A DNA stretch of 64,000 nucleotides from Antedon mediterranea (lineage: Eukaryota; Echinodermata; Crinoidea; Comatulida; Antedonidae): the NCBI RefSeq assembly GCF_964355755.1, contig NC_092675.1, positions 21,342,912-21,406,911 of the forward strand. The letters run 5' to 3'. The position numbers and the translations under genes were made by a program. Shown here one piece after another: positions 11,310 to 25,576 of the stretch (position 1 is the stretch's first letter; every line of letters starts with the position of its first letter). The notes under the pieces are model-generated. The model was not told the DNA's origin. It saw only the letters and a list, made by a program, of their open reading frames with translations, and did not search any database.

Positions 11310-12486
11310 ATAATAATAGTACATTGTCTCTAATGAATTAATTAATGTTATGGTCACAAAATTGCAAATTAAAAAAGATGCTGTAATGCTGTTTACATTT
11401 CAGGCTGGAAAGATTATATTTCATTTCCCAGGAAACGGTCAGAGATTGTCGCGTTTAGTAATTTGGGGTATTCTTACGGTATGTATCACTATCAGTACTA
11501 CATAATTTACACATAAGCCTAATATTTTAGACCCACTTAGAATACATTAGTTTCTTCATTTGTATTAACCATACAGATTGTATTTACATTCAGGGTGCGA
11601 TAGGTACTATACTGTGTAAAGCATCAAAAGACGATGGGTGGATTCCAGTCAATAAAAACTTATGGTAGGCCTACTCCACATTTTCTATTACAGTTAAATA
11701 ATACATTTCTTTATTCTGTTCTGTTTTTCAAAATCATAGTTTTTCTGCAGTGTTGTATGTCGTAGCGCTGTTTTAGCTAGAAAATGGTCCGCCTAGTAAT
11801 GTAACATATTCATCAACCTGGATTTGAACACAGGACCTTAAGATCCGTAGGCTCCTAAAGAAGTATGATAATCACTAAATTAAGCTGCATTGCCGCTTCA
11901 GGACATTATTATGAAATAGGCCTACAAGGCCGAGTCCAAATACTAACTGAATATGTCGTTGGCTAGGTATATTGGCATATATTATTTCATAATATATAAT
12001 GTTATTTATTTTATAGGTCTCTGACGTACGTTCTTGTCCTCGCTTCGATGGCGTTTATTTTACTGGCATTCTTTTATTATATCATAGATGTCAAACCCTG
12101 GTATTCCGGTAACCCATTCTACTACGCTGGTAAACAATTACACTTATATAAAAAATTAAGTTAGGCCTATTGTGATGTGTGGGTAGTAGTATAAGTAATA
12201 TGTAAAGTGGTCAAGGAAACTGAGTTAATGTAAGTAAAATATAAATGAGGTTAGGCTACTGTTGTTTTAATCACATCTTTTTTGAAATAATATTCTTTTA
12301 TTTTTAGGAATGAATTCAATTCTACTGTACGTGAGTCATGAAGTTTTCTTTGGATATTTTCCGTTGTCGTGGGCTCCTTACAAGGGTACTCATGCCGAGT
12401 ACCTGGCCATGAACCTTATAGGCACTTCTATCTGGGTTCTGGTTGCTTATCATTGCTATACTATTAAGTTTTTTCTTAAAATTTAA
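5966..12486 (+). CDS. HGSNAT: Heparan-alpha-glucosaminide N-acetyltransferase, 18 exons, complete
   Basis: This lysosomal membrane enzyme moves an acetyl group from cytosolic acetyl-CoA to the terminal glucosamine of heparan sulfate in the lumen, a required step of its breakdown. Exons: 5966-6014, 6325-6458, 6720-6838, 6944-7065, 7373-7442, 7697-7754, 8356-8474, 8809-8885, 9145-9175, 9326-9471, 10118-10236, 10592-10713, 10895-11030, 11108-11191, 11404-11478, 11594-11664, 12017-12129, 12308-12486. All introns are GT-AG and the frame closes at 607 residues, close to the vertebrate length. A signal peptide starts [15 protein letters not shown]. After a lumenal domain comes the first membrane segment (exon 5), then [10 protein letters not shown] and the hallmark [18 protein letters not shown], in which His245 matches the known active-site histidine. 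[30 protein letters not shown] and [15 protein letters not shown]-type blocks follow. Human HGSNAT also has 18 exons, to my knowledge. Confidence 0.96.
7530..7655. mobile_element. Foldback element copy in HGSNAT intron 5
   Basis: It carries GACCAATGACAAGCGA in the left half and GTTACGCTTACGTCCTTG with CTAGTGGGAACCAAG at the right end. These are the internal and terminal words of the tandem foldback family at 25072-25554. It is diverged and the left end is weak. Confidence 0.5.
9596..10070. repeat. Pyrimidine-rich minisatellite in HGSNAT intron 10
   Basis: Units of about 15-21 bp built from TTTCTTCGTCATCTCTTTGGC and close variants repeat over some 470 bp on the plus strand. The long open frames here (9551-10099, Phe/Leu/Ser-rich) come from the repeat and lie wholly between the exons ending at 9471 and starting at 10118. 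Confidence 0.9.
11262..11306. repeat. (TA)n microsatellite in HGSNAT intron 14
   Basis: A TA run followed by several TAA units, between the exons ending at 11191 and starting at 11404. Confidence 0.95.
11812..11905 (-). mobile_element. tRNA-like SINE remnant in HGSNAT intron 16
   Basis: On the minus strand a box-A-like stretch (GCAGCTTAATTTAGTGATTA) is followed about 35 bp later by GTGTTCAAATCC, a good box B, with CCTG and CAGG flanks that can form the T stem. No usable anticodon stem was found, so this is a decayed tRNA-derived copy and not a tRNA gene. Confidence 0.4.
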
Positions 12487-12779
12487 TAGGGAAAGGCTAT
12501 GTTAGCTATGATCATAATCGCAAAGTTAAAAGTTAACGATTCTGTAAAGTTAAGCAGTTAACATCAAAGTTGTAATGTATTGATTGTATATTTGTTAGGA
12601 TATTTTCACGAAATTAAAATCCGACAATGATCGTGTTTCATAACAACGTGGGTAATTTACATTTACAGGTGACGGCCGGTTAAAGGTTTAGCGTGAAAGG
12701 GCATATGGGGTTACAAACAAGTACATGTTAACGTTTGTAAACATATATTAGATAGTTTACAACACTTTTGATTTACTTA

Positions 12780-13700
12780 AAATGCTGCTAACATCATCTT
12801 GTCTTCTTGTTTAAAAATGCTGCTAACATCATCTTGTCTTCTTGTTTTAAAATGCTGCTAACATCATCTTGTCTTCTTGTTTTAAAATGCTGCTAACATC
12901 ATCTTGTCTTCTTGTTTAAAAATGCTGCTCTGAACATCATCTTGTTTTCATATCGATGGCTGTGATAGTGGTCCCTCGAATCGGAAAGAATGTAATGCAA
13001 AAAATATAACGTTATATACAAATATATTATATATTAATGTTATTGTACAACATTATTATGTTGATAGTTTTTACCTAAAATGTTGAAAAATGCCGCTCTG
13101 AACATGATTTTGTCTTCATATCGATTGCTGTGATAGTGGTCCCTCGAATCGGCAAACAATGAAAAGAAATAAATAAACGTTATATACAACATATTATATA
13201 TTGATGTTAGATATAGTTTTACAAAAGAAATAAATAACGTTATATACTACAAATCGTTAAAGGTACAAAATATGTTGATTGTTTTTACATAAAATGTTGA
13301 AAAATGCCGCTCTGAACATCAATTTGTCTTCATATCGATGGCTGTGATACTGTAGTAGATCCTCGATTCGGCAAGCATTTAATGAAAAGAAATGAATAAA
13401 CGTTATATACAAAATATTATATATTATTGTTAGATATAGTTTTACAAAAGAAATAAATAACGTTATATACAAATCGTTAAAGGTACAAAATATGTTGATT
13501 GTTTTTACCTAAAATGTTGAAAAATGCCGCTCTGAAAAGATCTTGTCTTCATATCGATGGCTGTGATAGTAATCCCTCGAATCGGCAAGCATTTAATAAA
13601 AAGAAATAATAATTTTATAAGAAGTCTGTAACATTTCGGTATAACATAATTGTACAAAAATATGCTGATTGTTTTTACCTAAAATTTTGAAAACATCATA
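12780..13700. repeat. Two nested tandem repeats downstream of HGSNAT
   Basis: First come four or five copies of a short unit reading TGCTGCTAACATCATCTTG plus TCTTCTTGTTT (12780-12920). Then come about four copies of a longer unit of roughly 180 bp that contains AAAATGCCGCTCTGAACAT, CATATCGATGGCTGTGATA, TCCCTCGAATCGGCAA and AACGTTATATACAA (12920-13690). The two unit types share the ATGC-GCT-AACATCATCTTGTCTTC core, so the short one probably arose from the long one. The HGSNAT 3' UTR may run into this block. Confidence 0.85.
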
Positions 13701-14261
13701 TTGACTTCTTGTCGAACAGGCTTACATAAAAATTTACCTATAATGGGTAAAAGGGTTGTCGATCTTGTACATATATAATTCGTAAACTCTTTAAAAAAAA
13801 TACCTTAATTAATATAAAGTAAATAGTTTTAGGCGTAAATGAAGTGAACTGTTCATGCTTCTCAATATATTACAGTATATTGACAAATCTGTTATATTAT
13901 TTCTATGGGTTTTTAAAAATGTATTATTTAAACATACCTATTAAGGCATTTGAATGCATTACTAGAACATTAGAAATAATACAAATTGTGTGTACTTACT
14001 TTATTATAAATAATACTTACCAGTTACCAGTAGCAACGCAAAATGTATTTGGTAAATGTTTTGTAATAATGTTGAATATAAAACACGTAAATTAGAGATT
14101 AAAATCGATTTTTAATTATTTATTATTGTTACATTTTAAAATTGTTATATTACTATTTATTTATTATTATTTTAATATCGTTATTAAATTTATCCTATAA
14201 AAAAATTTTAATTACTTAATACAATGATTACTTTTAATTAAAATATTGATTAAAATTATAT
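13700..14261. other. AT-rich spacer, nothing recognised
   Basis: Very AT-rich DNA between the tandem repeats and the kinase gene. It would include the 3' flank of the kinase on the minus strand. No gene or repeat stands out. Confidence 0.5.
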
Positions 14262-14351
14262 TTAATATACACGTCGATTTCTCTTTTCACTTTCTGCTAT
14301 TTTTTCTAATTTGTTTATTAAGAAATCTAATGAAGGTCGATGTTCTGGTTT

Positions 14352-14408
14352 AACTGCTGTAGTGTCCTTTAACTGCTGTAGTGTCCTTTAACTGCTGTAG
14401 TGTCCTTT
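14352..14408. repeat. 19-bp perfect triplication inside the kinase frame
   Basis: Three exact copies of AACTGCTGTAGTGTCCTTT at 14352-14370, 14371-14389 and 14390-14408. Two extra copies add 38 bases, which is not a multiple of three, so the minus-strand kinase frame shifts and meets TAA at 14369-14371. Confidence 0.97.
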
Positions 14409-15637
14409 CCGAGTTCAACCATCTGTCTACTTTGAATTGCTACTCCTAAACATTTGATTACATAACCGATAGCATACACGTCACTCTGTACTGAGTTGCA
14501 GGCACCGAAAATGTATTTTTCTGGCGCGATTTCTCGGTTGTCCAAGTGGTATTTAATCACTTCGGCTGACGATTTGAATGTTAGCTGGGTGTTTTCCCTT
14601 GGGTGTTGTAGGGTGCTAGCCATGCCGAAGTCTGATAGCTTCGCTCTGTGGCAGATGCCATCGTGGTTGATGAGGATGTTCCTTGCTGCCACGTCATTAT
14701 GGAGAATTCCTCGCTGGTGCATGATGTTAAGGGCAGTGGTCACCTCTTTCGTCATGGAAATGCAATCAAGTTCACTCAATGACGGCTGTCCAGTTCGCAT
14801 TGCTTTCAGTAATGTTGTACTGGATAGGGTCAGAGTATTTCCAACGAACTCCTGCACCATGCAACAAACATTGGCTTGGCGAAAGACGCCCAAGACACGA
14901 GGAACTGAAGGTTGGTCATTCATCAACGCCATAACACGTGCTTCTATCACCATTTCGGACCACGCTTCATCAGCATTATCGTACCTCTCCAAAAATGCCG
15001 TCTTGACTGCAACTAGATTTCCTGGATACAGAGTTGACGACATCAAGTCAACGCGACCGAAGCTGCCATGACCAAGCTCTACAGGAGTGCTAAGGTTGGA
15101 TACACTCGATCTAGGCAGGATCTTCACATGCGGCAGTATTTGATCAAGATGTTTTGAAGTGGCATCTCCCTTGTTACCAACGGTTTTTGTTGACGTGGTT
15201 GAGTTACTTGTCGGAGAACCATTGTAGCTACTAATAGATGACACTGGCCATTGTGATGACGACGATGCTGGTATCTGACCGGGTGATAACGCTGTTGAGG
15301 AGGACAACGACGCGGATGCACTTATCTGACCAGGCGATAATGTCGAAGATGACCTTGGCCGTACAGACGTTGATTTTGATAGTGATGATGACTTTGATGA
15401 TAGTGATGCTGTTGAATGTCGTGATAGTGAGGTTGAAACTGGAACTGCACTCGTTGATGGTTGGATTGATGATAGAGGTGATGAATATGGTGAACTTAAG
15501 TTGCTATCCGCTGCTTGGTAACTTGTGATACATAAAAGGTTTAGTACTGCTGTCCAAACCCTTCTAAATAATGACTTTCTTCTTGGTTGGTGTCCTATAT
15601 CTTGCTGAGATCTGCTTAAATTCGAAACAAGAAACAT
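14369..15637 (-). CDS. Ser-rich tyrosine-kinase-like protein kinase, C-terminus cut by a 19-bp triplication
   Basis: The frame is uninterrupted for 422 residues, and an in-frame TAA lies 12 bases before the ATG, so the gene is single-exon as written. Residues 45-155 are a Ser/Thr-rich, probably disordered segment. The kinase domain follows: glycine loop LGHGSFGRV at 188-196, VAVK with Lys212, a helix-C Glu near 232, catalytic loop HNDVAARN with Asp315 and Asn320, DFG at 336-338, APE at 371-373 and SDVYAIG at 385-391. The AARN loop is of the tyrosine-kinase style. The protein ends early in KGHYSS because a 19-bp unit is present three times (14352-14408). Reading one copy only, the frame would continue through an RPS-type subdomain XI to a stop at 14262-14264. 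Catalytic residues are present, but loss of the last helix could harm folding. Substrate unknown. Confidence 0.85.
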   Translation of the reverse strand: MFLVSNLSRSQQDIGHQPRRKSLFRRVWTAVLNLLCITSYQAADSNLSSPYSSPLSSIQPSTSAVPVSTSLSRHSTASLSSKSSSLSKSTSVRPRSSSTLSPGQISASASLSSSTALSPGQIPASSSSQWPVSSISSYNGSPTSNSTTSTKTVGNKGDATSKHLDQILPHVKILPRSSVSNLSTPVELGHGSFGRVDLMSSTLYPGNLVAVKTAFLERYDNADEAWSEMVIEARVMALMNDQPSVPRVLGVFRQANVCCMVQEFVGNTLTLSSTTLLKAMRTGQPSLSELDCISMTKEVTTALNIMHQRGILHNDVAARNILINHDGICHRAKLSDFGMASTLQHPRENTQLTFKSSAEVIKYHLDNREIAPEKYIFGACNSVQSDVYAIGYVIKCLGVAIQSRQMVELGKDTTAVKGHYSS

Positions 15638-15723
15638 TATATTATATTACAAAGTTATTATCAATTATTCAATTCAATCGGTAACTTGAATAGGCGCTAC
15701 TATAGTAAGTATTTACGATAATA

Positions 15724-16740
15724 ATGCCTCAGACTCTAATTAGGCCTACCTACATACTACATACAGACTAACTAAAGTTAGGTGTAGCCTAGCTAGGTTA
15801 AAGAATGCCTTAATCTACAGCAACTTACTATATAAATAAGTAGCTATACTACTATGCTAGCCTAGGTTAGAGGCAGGATAGGATATATAGGCATAGCCTA
15901 TTTAATTATAGGCCACCTACTAGTCTACGGCCTACAGCAGTAACTAAATAACTAGGCCTATGCCTAGTTATCAGTCCCTCATATTATTATTAATATTAGG
16001 CCTGGCCTAGGCCTATACCTTTATGTAAGCTTAGACCTCTAGGTCTTATTCCTAGCCTATAATTAATGCTCCAGACTCTAATTAATTAGGCCTACCTACA
16101 TAGCCACCTAGCTAGGTTAAAGGATGCCTTACTCTACAGAAACTTAAATAAGTAAAGTAGCTATACTAATACTATGCTAGCCTAGGTAGAAGCAGGATAG
16201 GCTATATTATATTATGCATAGCCTATTATTATAGGCAACCTACTACTACTACTCTACGGCCTACAGTAACTAAATAACTAGGCCCTAGTCCTAGTTAGCA
16301 GTCCCTCATATTATTATTAATATTGGGCCTGGCCTAGGCTATACCTTTGTATACTTAGACCTCTAGGTCCTATTCCTAGCCTATAATTAATGCCCCATAC
16401 TCTTATTAATTAGGCCTACCTAGGCCTACATACAGACTAACTAAAGTTAGGTCTAGCCTAGCTAGGTTAAATGATGCTTTACTCTACAGCAACTTACTAT
16501 TTAAATAAGTGGTTAGGCTATACGTGCTAGCCTATATGTAGAGGCAGGATAGGTAGCCTATAGGCCTATAATTATAGGCATTAGGATTAGTAGCTTAGTA
16601 GGCCTAGGCCTAGCCTATTTAAGTACGTATAGACTACCTACTACTAGGCTAGGTACTCTACGGCCTACGGTAACTAAATTAGCCTAGGCTAGGCCTAGAA
16701 GGCTAGGCCCCAGCCCAGGCCTAGAGGCTAGGCCTACTAG
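15724..16740. repeat. About three tandem copies of a 325-345-bp AGGCCTA-rich unit
   Basis: Units start near 15724, 16067 and 16391 with CAGACTCTAATTA or CATACTCTTATTA. They share AGGCCTACCTA, AGCCTAGCTAGGTTAAA, TACTCTACAG, GCTATACTA, GCAGGATAGG, CTACGGCCTACAG, CAGTCCCTCATATTATTATT and AGACCTCTAGGTC blocks. CTAG, AGGCCT and GCCTAGGC palindromes are very dense. The third copy is diverged and trails off by 16740. The block begins right upstream of the kinase ATG. Confidence 0.85.
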
Positions 16741-18458
16741 TGGTGGAAATGTAACCACTATTAATTATTACCACTATTAAATTGTATTTGGGCCTACCCT
16801 CCAATTATTGGTTTCTTCAGGATTTCTGGTTGAACAATCGATTTGTTTGCCATGATCGTCGTCTTGGTATATTTCGAATTCGAATTCACGTTTACTTAGC
16901 AACACTTTTTTTTGTAAGCACAAAAAAAACAACTGGTACTGGTAGAGAGTCTTGTCTCTTGTCGTTGTCGATTTTTAGGTTGCCGGTGCGCTGCTTATAT
17001 AGATAATTCTGAGCGCGTGTGCGTGCACATGTTCGAAGTGCATCTTTTTGTTCTATGCGCGGCGTAGAACGGTCGATTTGTTCTATCGTTGCCATGATAC
17101 ACCTTTCGAATCCATCGGTCATTTTTTTGTAAGCAACCAAATATACGCGGCGCGCGCGCAAGATAAATAACTTGGACGCCATTCGGTCGGTTCCATGTGG
17201 CTGATACCCTTTTTACCACTATCGACTGGGAGAGGAACACGAGTTGAACTCGGAGGCAATTTCCATTTACACTAGCCAAAAAAACTGCGAGATGAACTCG
17301 AGTTGCGCCCATTTACACTATATAGATCACCCCGGTGCTGTCAATCAAATCACCATTGCGAGCGCACACGTGGAACTTAACTGACAATGGTTTAAACGTT
17401 TAAACATATCATGGAACATATCGACAAATCTCATATCAAAACATAATACTCCGAATTTACACACAATTTATTTAATTTTTAATGTAGTCCAGTGTTAAAT
17501 TTTCTTTGTGGCTATTAAGATTATCATTTATTATTTTAAACATTAACAATTATTTTTCTTTTTAAAATGACTGCATTTCCGCCTTGTAGACTGTGCATAC
17601 ATTAAGTAGGCCTTAAATTGTTAGGTTGGCGTAAAAATAGGGTAGGTATGGTAAGTATTTAAGATAAAAAATGTATTTGTTAATTAGCATAACAATGTAT
17701 CAATGAAGGAAAATTAATTATTGTATGGTACGTTTTCAGTTCCTAAAAAAGATATCATTTTCATCCATTTAACAGCTCGGTGTTGAACCACAAAAACCGT
17801 TTACACTTCGTGTCTCGCCGGTGTAGATTCGACTATACCGGAGAAGGTACACCGGAAAACATTCAGCTTCGTTTTACCCCGGGGAGAGCACACCGGGGTG
17901 GTTGGATTTTCCCATTTACACCATTCAATAAAAACCACAACACCGGCGTTTAACGGCCGGCCCGGTGTACTAACAACTGCGGGGTTACACCGCTGTTACG
18001 GTGATAGTGTTCACTTTCGTTCAATTTTCGCTTTGTGATTTTAAACATAACATTGTTTAAGTTCTTTAATAACGTACGATTGTTTTTATATTGTTAATTA
18101 TTTTAAACAATAAAGTTGAACGTTTCTTTATATTTCAGCAAATTAAATAACAAAAGACTTTTTCCCGAGTCGGGCGTCTGTTTGCCCGGCCCTAAACTAT
18201 ATGTACTTTTTTGGAGTTTAAATCGACAGTATTTGTTAAATTTAGTCTCCTTCTTGGCAGCTATAATGATTATATGAACAAGAATGAAAAAAAAAATGAT
18301 CGTGATGAAAATTCGTGCAAGATGTCATGTTTCTTTTTCGCGCCGCTCTTTTTATTTCTTTCTATTTAGCCTATATTTATTCAGTTTTAATTTAAGAGAA
18401 CGGAAGCATTAGGAAACAGTTATTCCATGCGGAAGTAAATTTATAGTTTACTACTACT
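16741..18458. other. Non-coding spacer with a CACCGG-rich, transposon-like segment
   Basis: 17210-18015 contains several CACCGGGGTG, ACACCGG and CCGGTGT words and two similar phrases ending CCATTTACACTA or CCATTTACACCA, unlike the AT-rich surroundings. CACTATC at the left and GATAGTG at the right could be short inverted ends, but the match is too short to be sure. Open frames at 16782-17312 show no known domain. The rest has no recognised feature. Confidence 0.35.
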
Positions 18459-18585
18459 AGCTCTGTCTACACTATCACAAACTATAGTTTGACAAAAAAG
18501 TGTGATGTGTCTAAATGGTATTGATATTGCTAATGGTCGTGATATTACATCAGACATCAAATGCCACATAATTAGTACAGAGCTT
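18459..18585. mobile_element. MITE of the AGCTCTGTCTACACTATCA family
   Basis: The left end AGCTCTGTCTACACTATCA and the internal GTTTGACAAAAAAGTGTGATGTG match the element at 42828-42955. The right end is worn down to ACAGAGCT. It is about 127 bp with no coding capacity. Confidence 0.7.
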
Positions 18586-18604
18586 TAAGCTGAACAAGGC
18601 CAAC

Positions 18605-18745
18605 AGCCATAAGTCGCGTGCTCTCAAAAAATGAACTCTCAAAAAGTAATGTACATCAAAACAGTTCAAAAAGTACAGAAAAGCGACGCATATTGATACC
18701 GGACCGACAGACAGACCGACCGACCGACATAGTGAACTATTGAGT
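18605..18745 (-). repeat. Partial reverse copy of the GTCGGTCGG / AGTCGCGT repeat
   Basis: It starts with AGTCGCGTGCT, then has TGAACTCTCAAAAAG, CAAAACAGTTCAAAAAGTAC and GATACCGGACCGACAGACAGACCGACCGACCG. These are the reverse complement of blocks at both ends of the 3515-4222 repeat. Confidence 0.7.
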
Positions 18746-19057
18746 AAACTTGGACTGGGCATGCGCACCGCTAAAGTACGTCTGGGCAGAGAGTCTAAAT
18801 TGGAATTTGTAAACTGAATTGTATGCAGACTCGTACTTGTGCATCTGGCCGTGTTTCCGCAGTCAAAAATTTACCGATAAATTCCGCTCGAGACAAATTA
18901 ACCGATATTTATCTCATTCAAATCAAGTAATTGTCGGATTAATGCGTTAATTTTTAACCCAACATGAAGGAAAAATTGTTGCGTTTTGAATGATGGGCAA
19001 TTAAAATTACCTTCCCTTTGTGTAAAATGGTATCGACCACTAGCAATAATAATAATA

Positions 19058-23705
<4,648 letters not shown>

Positions 23706-24104
23706 AAATGAAGGTAATTTTTAGACGCACCGACAAAGAAAGAACTGATATATGTAACTGTTGCCCATTAATGCTGTCCTACCAAAGTGAATGTATAGAG
23801 TTTGAATGGATATTTTATTCAAATCAAACATCTGATTATGCCTACACTTCACATAGTTTGTTTAAATTGCATAAATGCATTAAGAAAACAGTGTAAACAG
23901 ACTACAAGTAATTGCCAGAGCATGGTAAGTACTTGTCAGTGTTATTTTACACATACTGTTAAACAATATTAGTCTAAGGTATCATGGTCAATTAGTTTCT
24001 TGAGCATCATGTCCTCACATGGAGCAGACCTATCATAATGTTATGTTAATATTTCTATATGATACATACTTTTTATCATTTTGTGAAGACATGTTAGTGT
24101 TTTA

Positions 24105-24110
24105 AATAAA
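24105..24110 (+). terminator. Candidate polyadenylation signal of KAT8
   Basis: AATAAA about 400 bp after the KAT8 stop, followed by a GTGTGTTT stretch that could serve as the downstream GU-rich element. Confidence 0.5.
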
Positions 24111-24192
24111 ACACAAGTGTGTTTCAAGTTCTCCCAAAAAAAACCAGAATATAAAAAATGAATGATCTACACTGAGAGTAATACCACTGAAT

Positions 24193-24506
24193 GAGCACTG
24201 TGGCACAGTGGTTAGAACCTCTTGATTGGACAATCAAGAGGTTGCCGGTTCAAGCCCCGACCCGGTCTTTGCAGTGTTAAGTCCTTGAGCAAGATTCTTC
24301 ATCCACATTGTTCGTCCTCACCCAGGTGAAAGAAATGGGTACCGGTATGTAAAAAGTACTGGGAAGGTAAATCGGACTCGTTTGTGCGGGAGGAGTGGCG
24401 TACAAACAAACACACTTATTGGGAGTCTGGCCCAAATGCTAAAGAAATAAAGATAGGCACCGCGGCTGTTATCATTAGCTTAGGTTTCGACTTTACCTTT
24501 ACCTTA
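24193..24506 (+). mobile_element. tRNA-derived SINE with a CTTTAC tail
   Basis: The head starts GAGCACTGTGGCACAGTGGTTAGAAC, a perfect box A, and GGTTCAAGCCC is a box B. Between them CCTCTTGATT and AATCAAGAGG form a 10-bp stem with a GGAC loop where the anticodon arm would be. A non-tRNA body of about 200 bp follows, and the element ends in CTTTACCTTTACCTTA units. Head, body and short-repeat tail are the parts of a classical SINE. It lies downstream of KAT8. Confidence 0.85.
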
Positions 24507-24959
24507 CAGAGTATCTAGAAAGAAACACAAATTAATATTGTATTATCATTGGCATATTTATGTATTCTCCAATATGTAAATATTGATTTTTTTGTGGTGG
24601 AACTGTAAAACAGCTATTATCCAATCATTTTTTTTAGATTGTAAATTAATGTATAGTAAACTGTATTGAATAAATACAAAACATTTTACAAAAAGGCTAA
24701 TTTGTTTGAGTGAAAAACATCTGTTTGTGTTAAAATACAGTATTTGCAATGCTACACAGCAAAAATGTAAATTTTCAGGTATGTTTCATGGAAATGATAT
24801 TTGCTTTGCTGCTGATTAGAGAAATGGTACTACAATACTAATTACATGAGTTATGTAGGCCTGTCAATTAAAAGGGTGGTAAATTCATGTCGATTTATTT
24901 ATTCTTAATGGTGGTGTATTCATGTAAAAGTTTGATTTTTAAAGACGGTAAAAAAAGTC

Positions 24960-25071
24960 TAGGACGTAACGTACAATGATCGTGGGACGTGTAGTAAGCA
25001 ACGTAATTCACATGACGTAACGAAATGCATGTATGACGTATCGTACGTAGGACGTGAAGCCAATGCAACTA
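24960..25071. repeat. ACGTA-rich low-complexity stretch
   Basis: Repeated GACGTAACG, GGGACGTG, CATGACGTAACG and GACGTATCGTACGTAGGACGTG words sit directly before the tandem foldback elements. A weaker version is at 10338-10430 in an HGSNAT intron. Confidence 0.5.
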
Positions 25072-25554
25072 AAGCTTGGTTCCCACTAGAACGTACGGTA
25101 ACGCAAGGACGTAAACGCAACGCAAGCGTTTTAACCAATGACAAGCGTTTTAACCAATGACAAGCGAAGTTATAGACAGTTAGCAATTACAAGCGAATAA
25201 GCCATCGCTTGTGATTGGTGAATTCAATTGCGTTGCGTTACGTCCTTGCGTTGCGTCGCTAGTGGGAACCACGCTTAAAGCTTGTTTCCCACTAGAACGT
25301 AACGCAAGGACGTAAACGCAACGCAAGCGTTTTAACCAATGACAAGCGAAGTTATAGACAGTTAGCAATCAAAAGCGAATAAGCCATTGCTTGTGATTGT
25401 TCAATTCACTTGCGTTGCGTTACGTCCTTGCGTTGCGTCGCTAGTGGGAACCACGCTTTAGCAATCACAAGCGAATAAGCCATCGCTTGTGATTGGTCAA
25501 TTCACTTGCGTTGCGTTACGTCCTTGCGTTGCGTCGCTAGTGGGAACCACGCTT
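25072..25554. mobile_element. Tandem array of 2.5 foldback elements with GGTTCCCACTAG ends
   Basis: Copy 1 is 25072-25276, copy 2 is 25278-25458, and copy 3 keeps only the right half (about 25460-25554). Each full copy begins AAGCTTGGTTCCCACTAG (or TTGTTTCCC) followed by ACGTAACGCAAGGACGTAAA, and ends with the reverse-complement words CGTTACGTCCTTGCGTTGCG and CTAGTGGGAACCACGCTT, giving arms of about 45 bp. The middle has GACAAGCGAA and TCGCTTGTGATTGGT, which also pair. No frame of note. Diverged relatives lie in introns of HGSNAT and KAT8. Confidence 0.8.
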
Positions 25555-25576
25555 TAGACGCAATATATGTAACGTA

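Noticed and set aside
12780-13700. CRISPR-like array
   Set aside because: The repeats are direct and contiguous, with no unique spacers, and the window is eukaryotic.
14496-15071. 191-codon plus-strand frame opposite the kinase
   Set aside because: It is antisense to conserved kinase motifs, and its composition follows from that coding strand.
15724-16740. Ribosomal or snRNA gene cluster
   Set aside because: I could not match the units to 5S, U1, U2, U5 or U6 sequence; they are AGGCCTA-rich satellite.
16782-17312. Overlapping frames near CACCGG-rich DNA
   Set aside because: They have no known motif, occur on both strands, and no splice or start context supports one of them.
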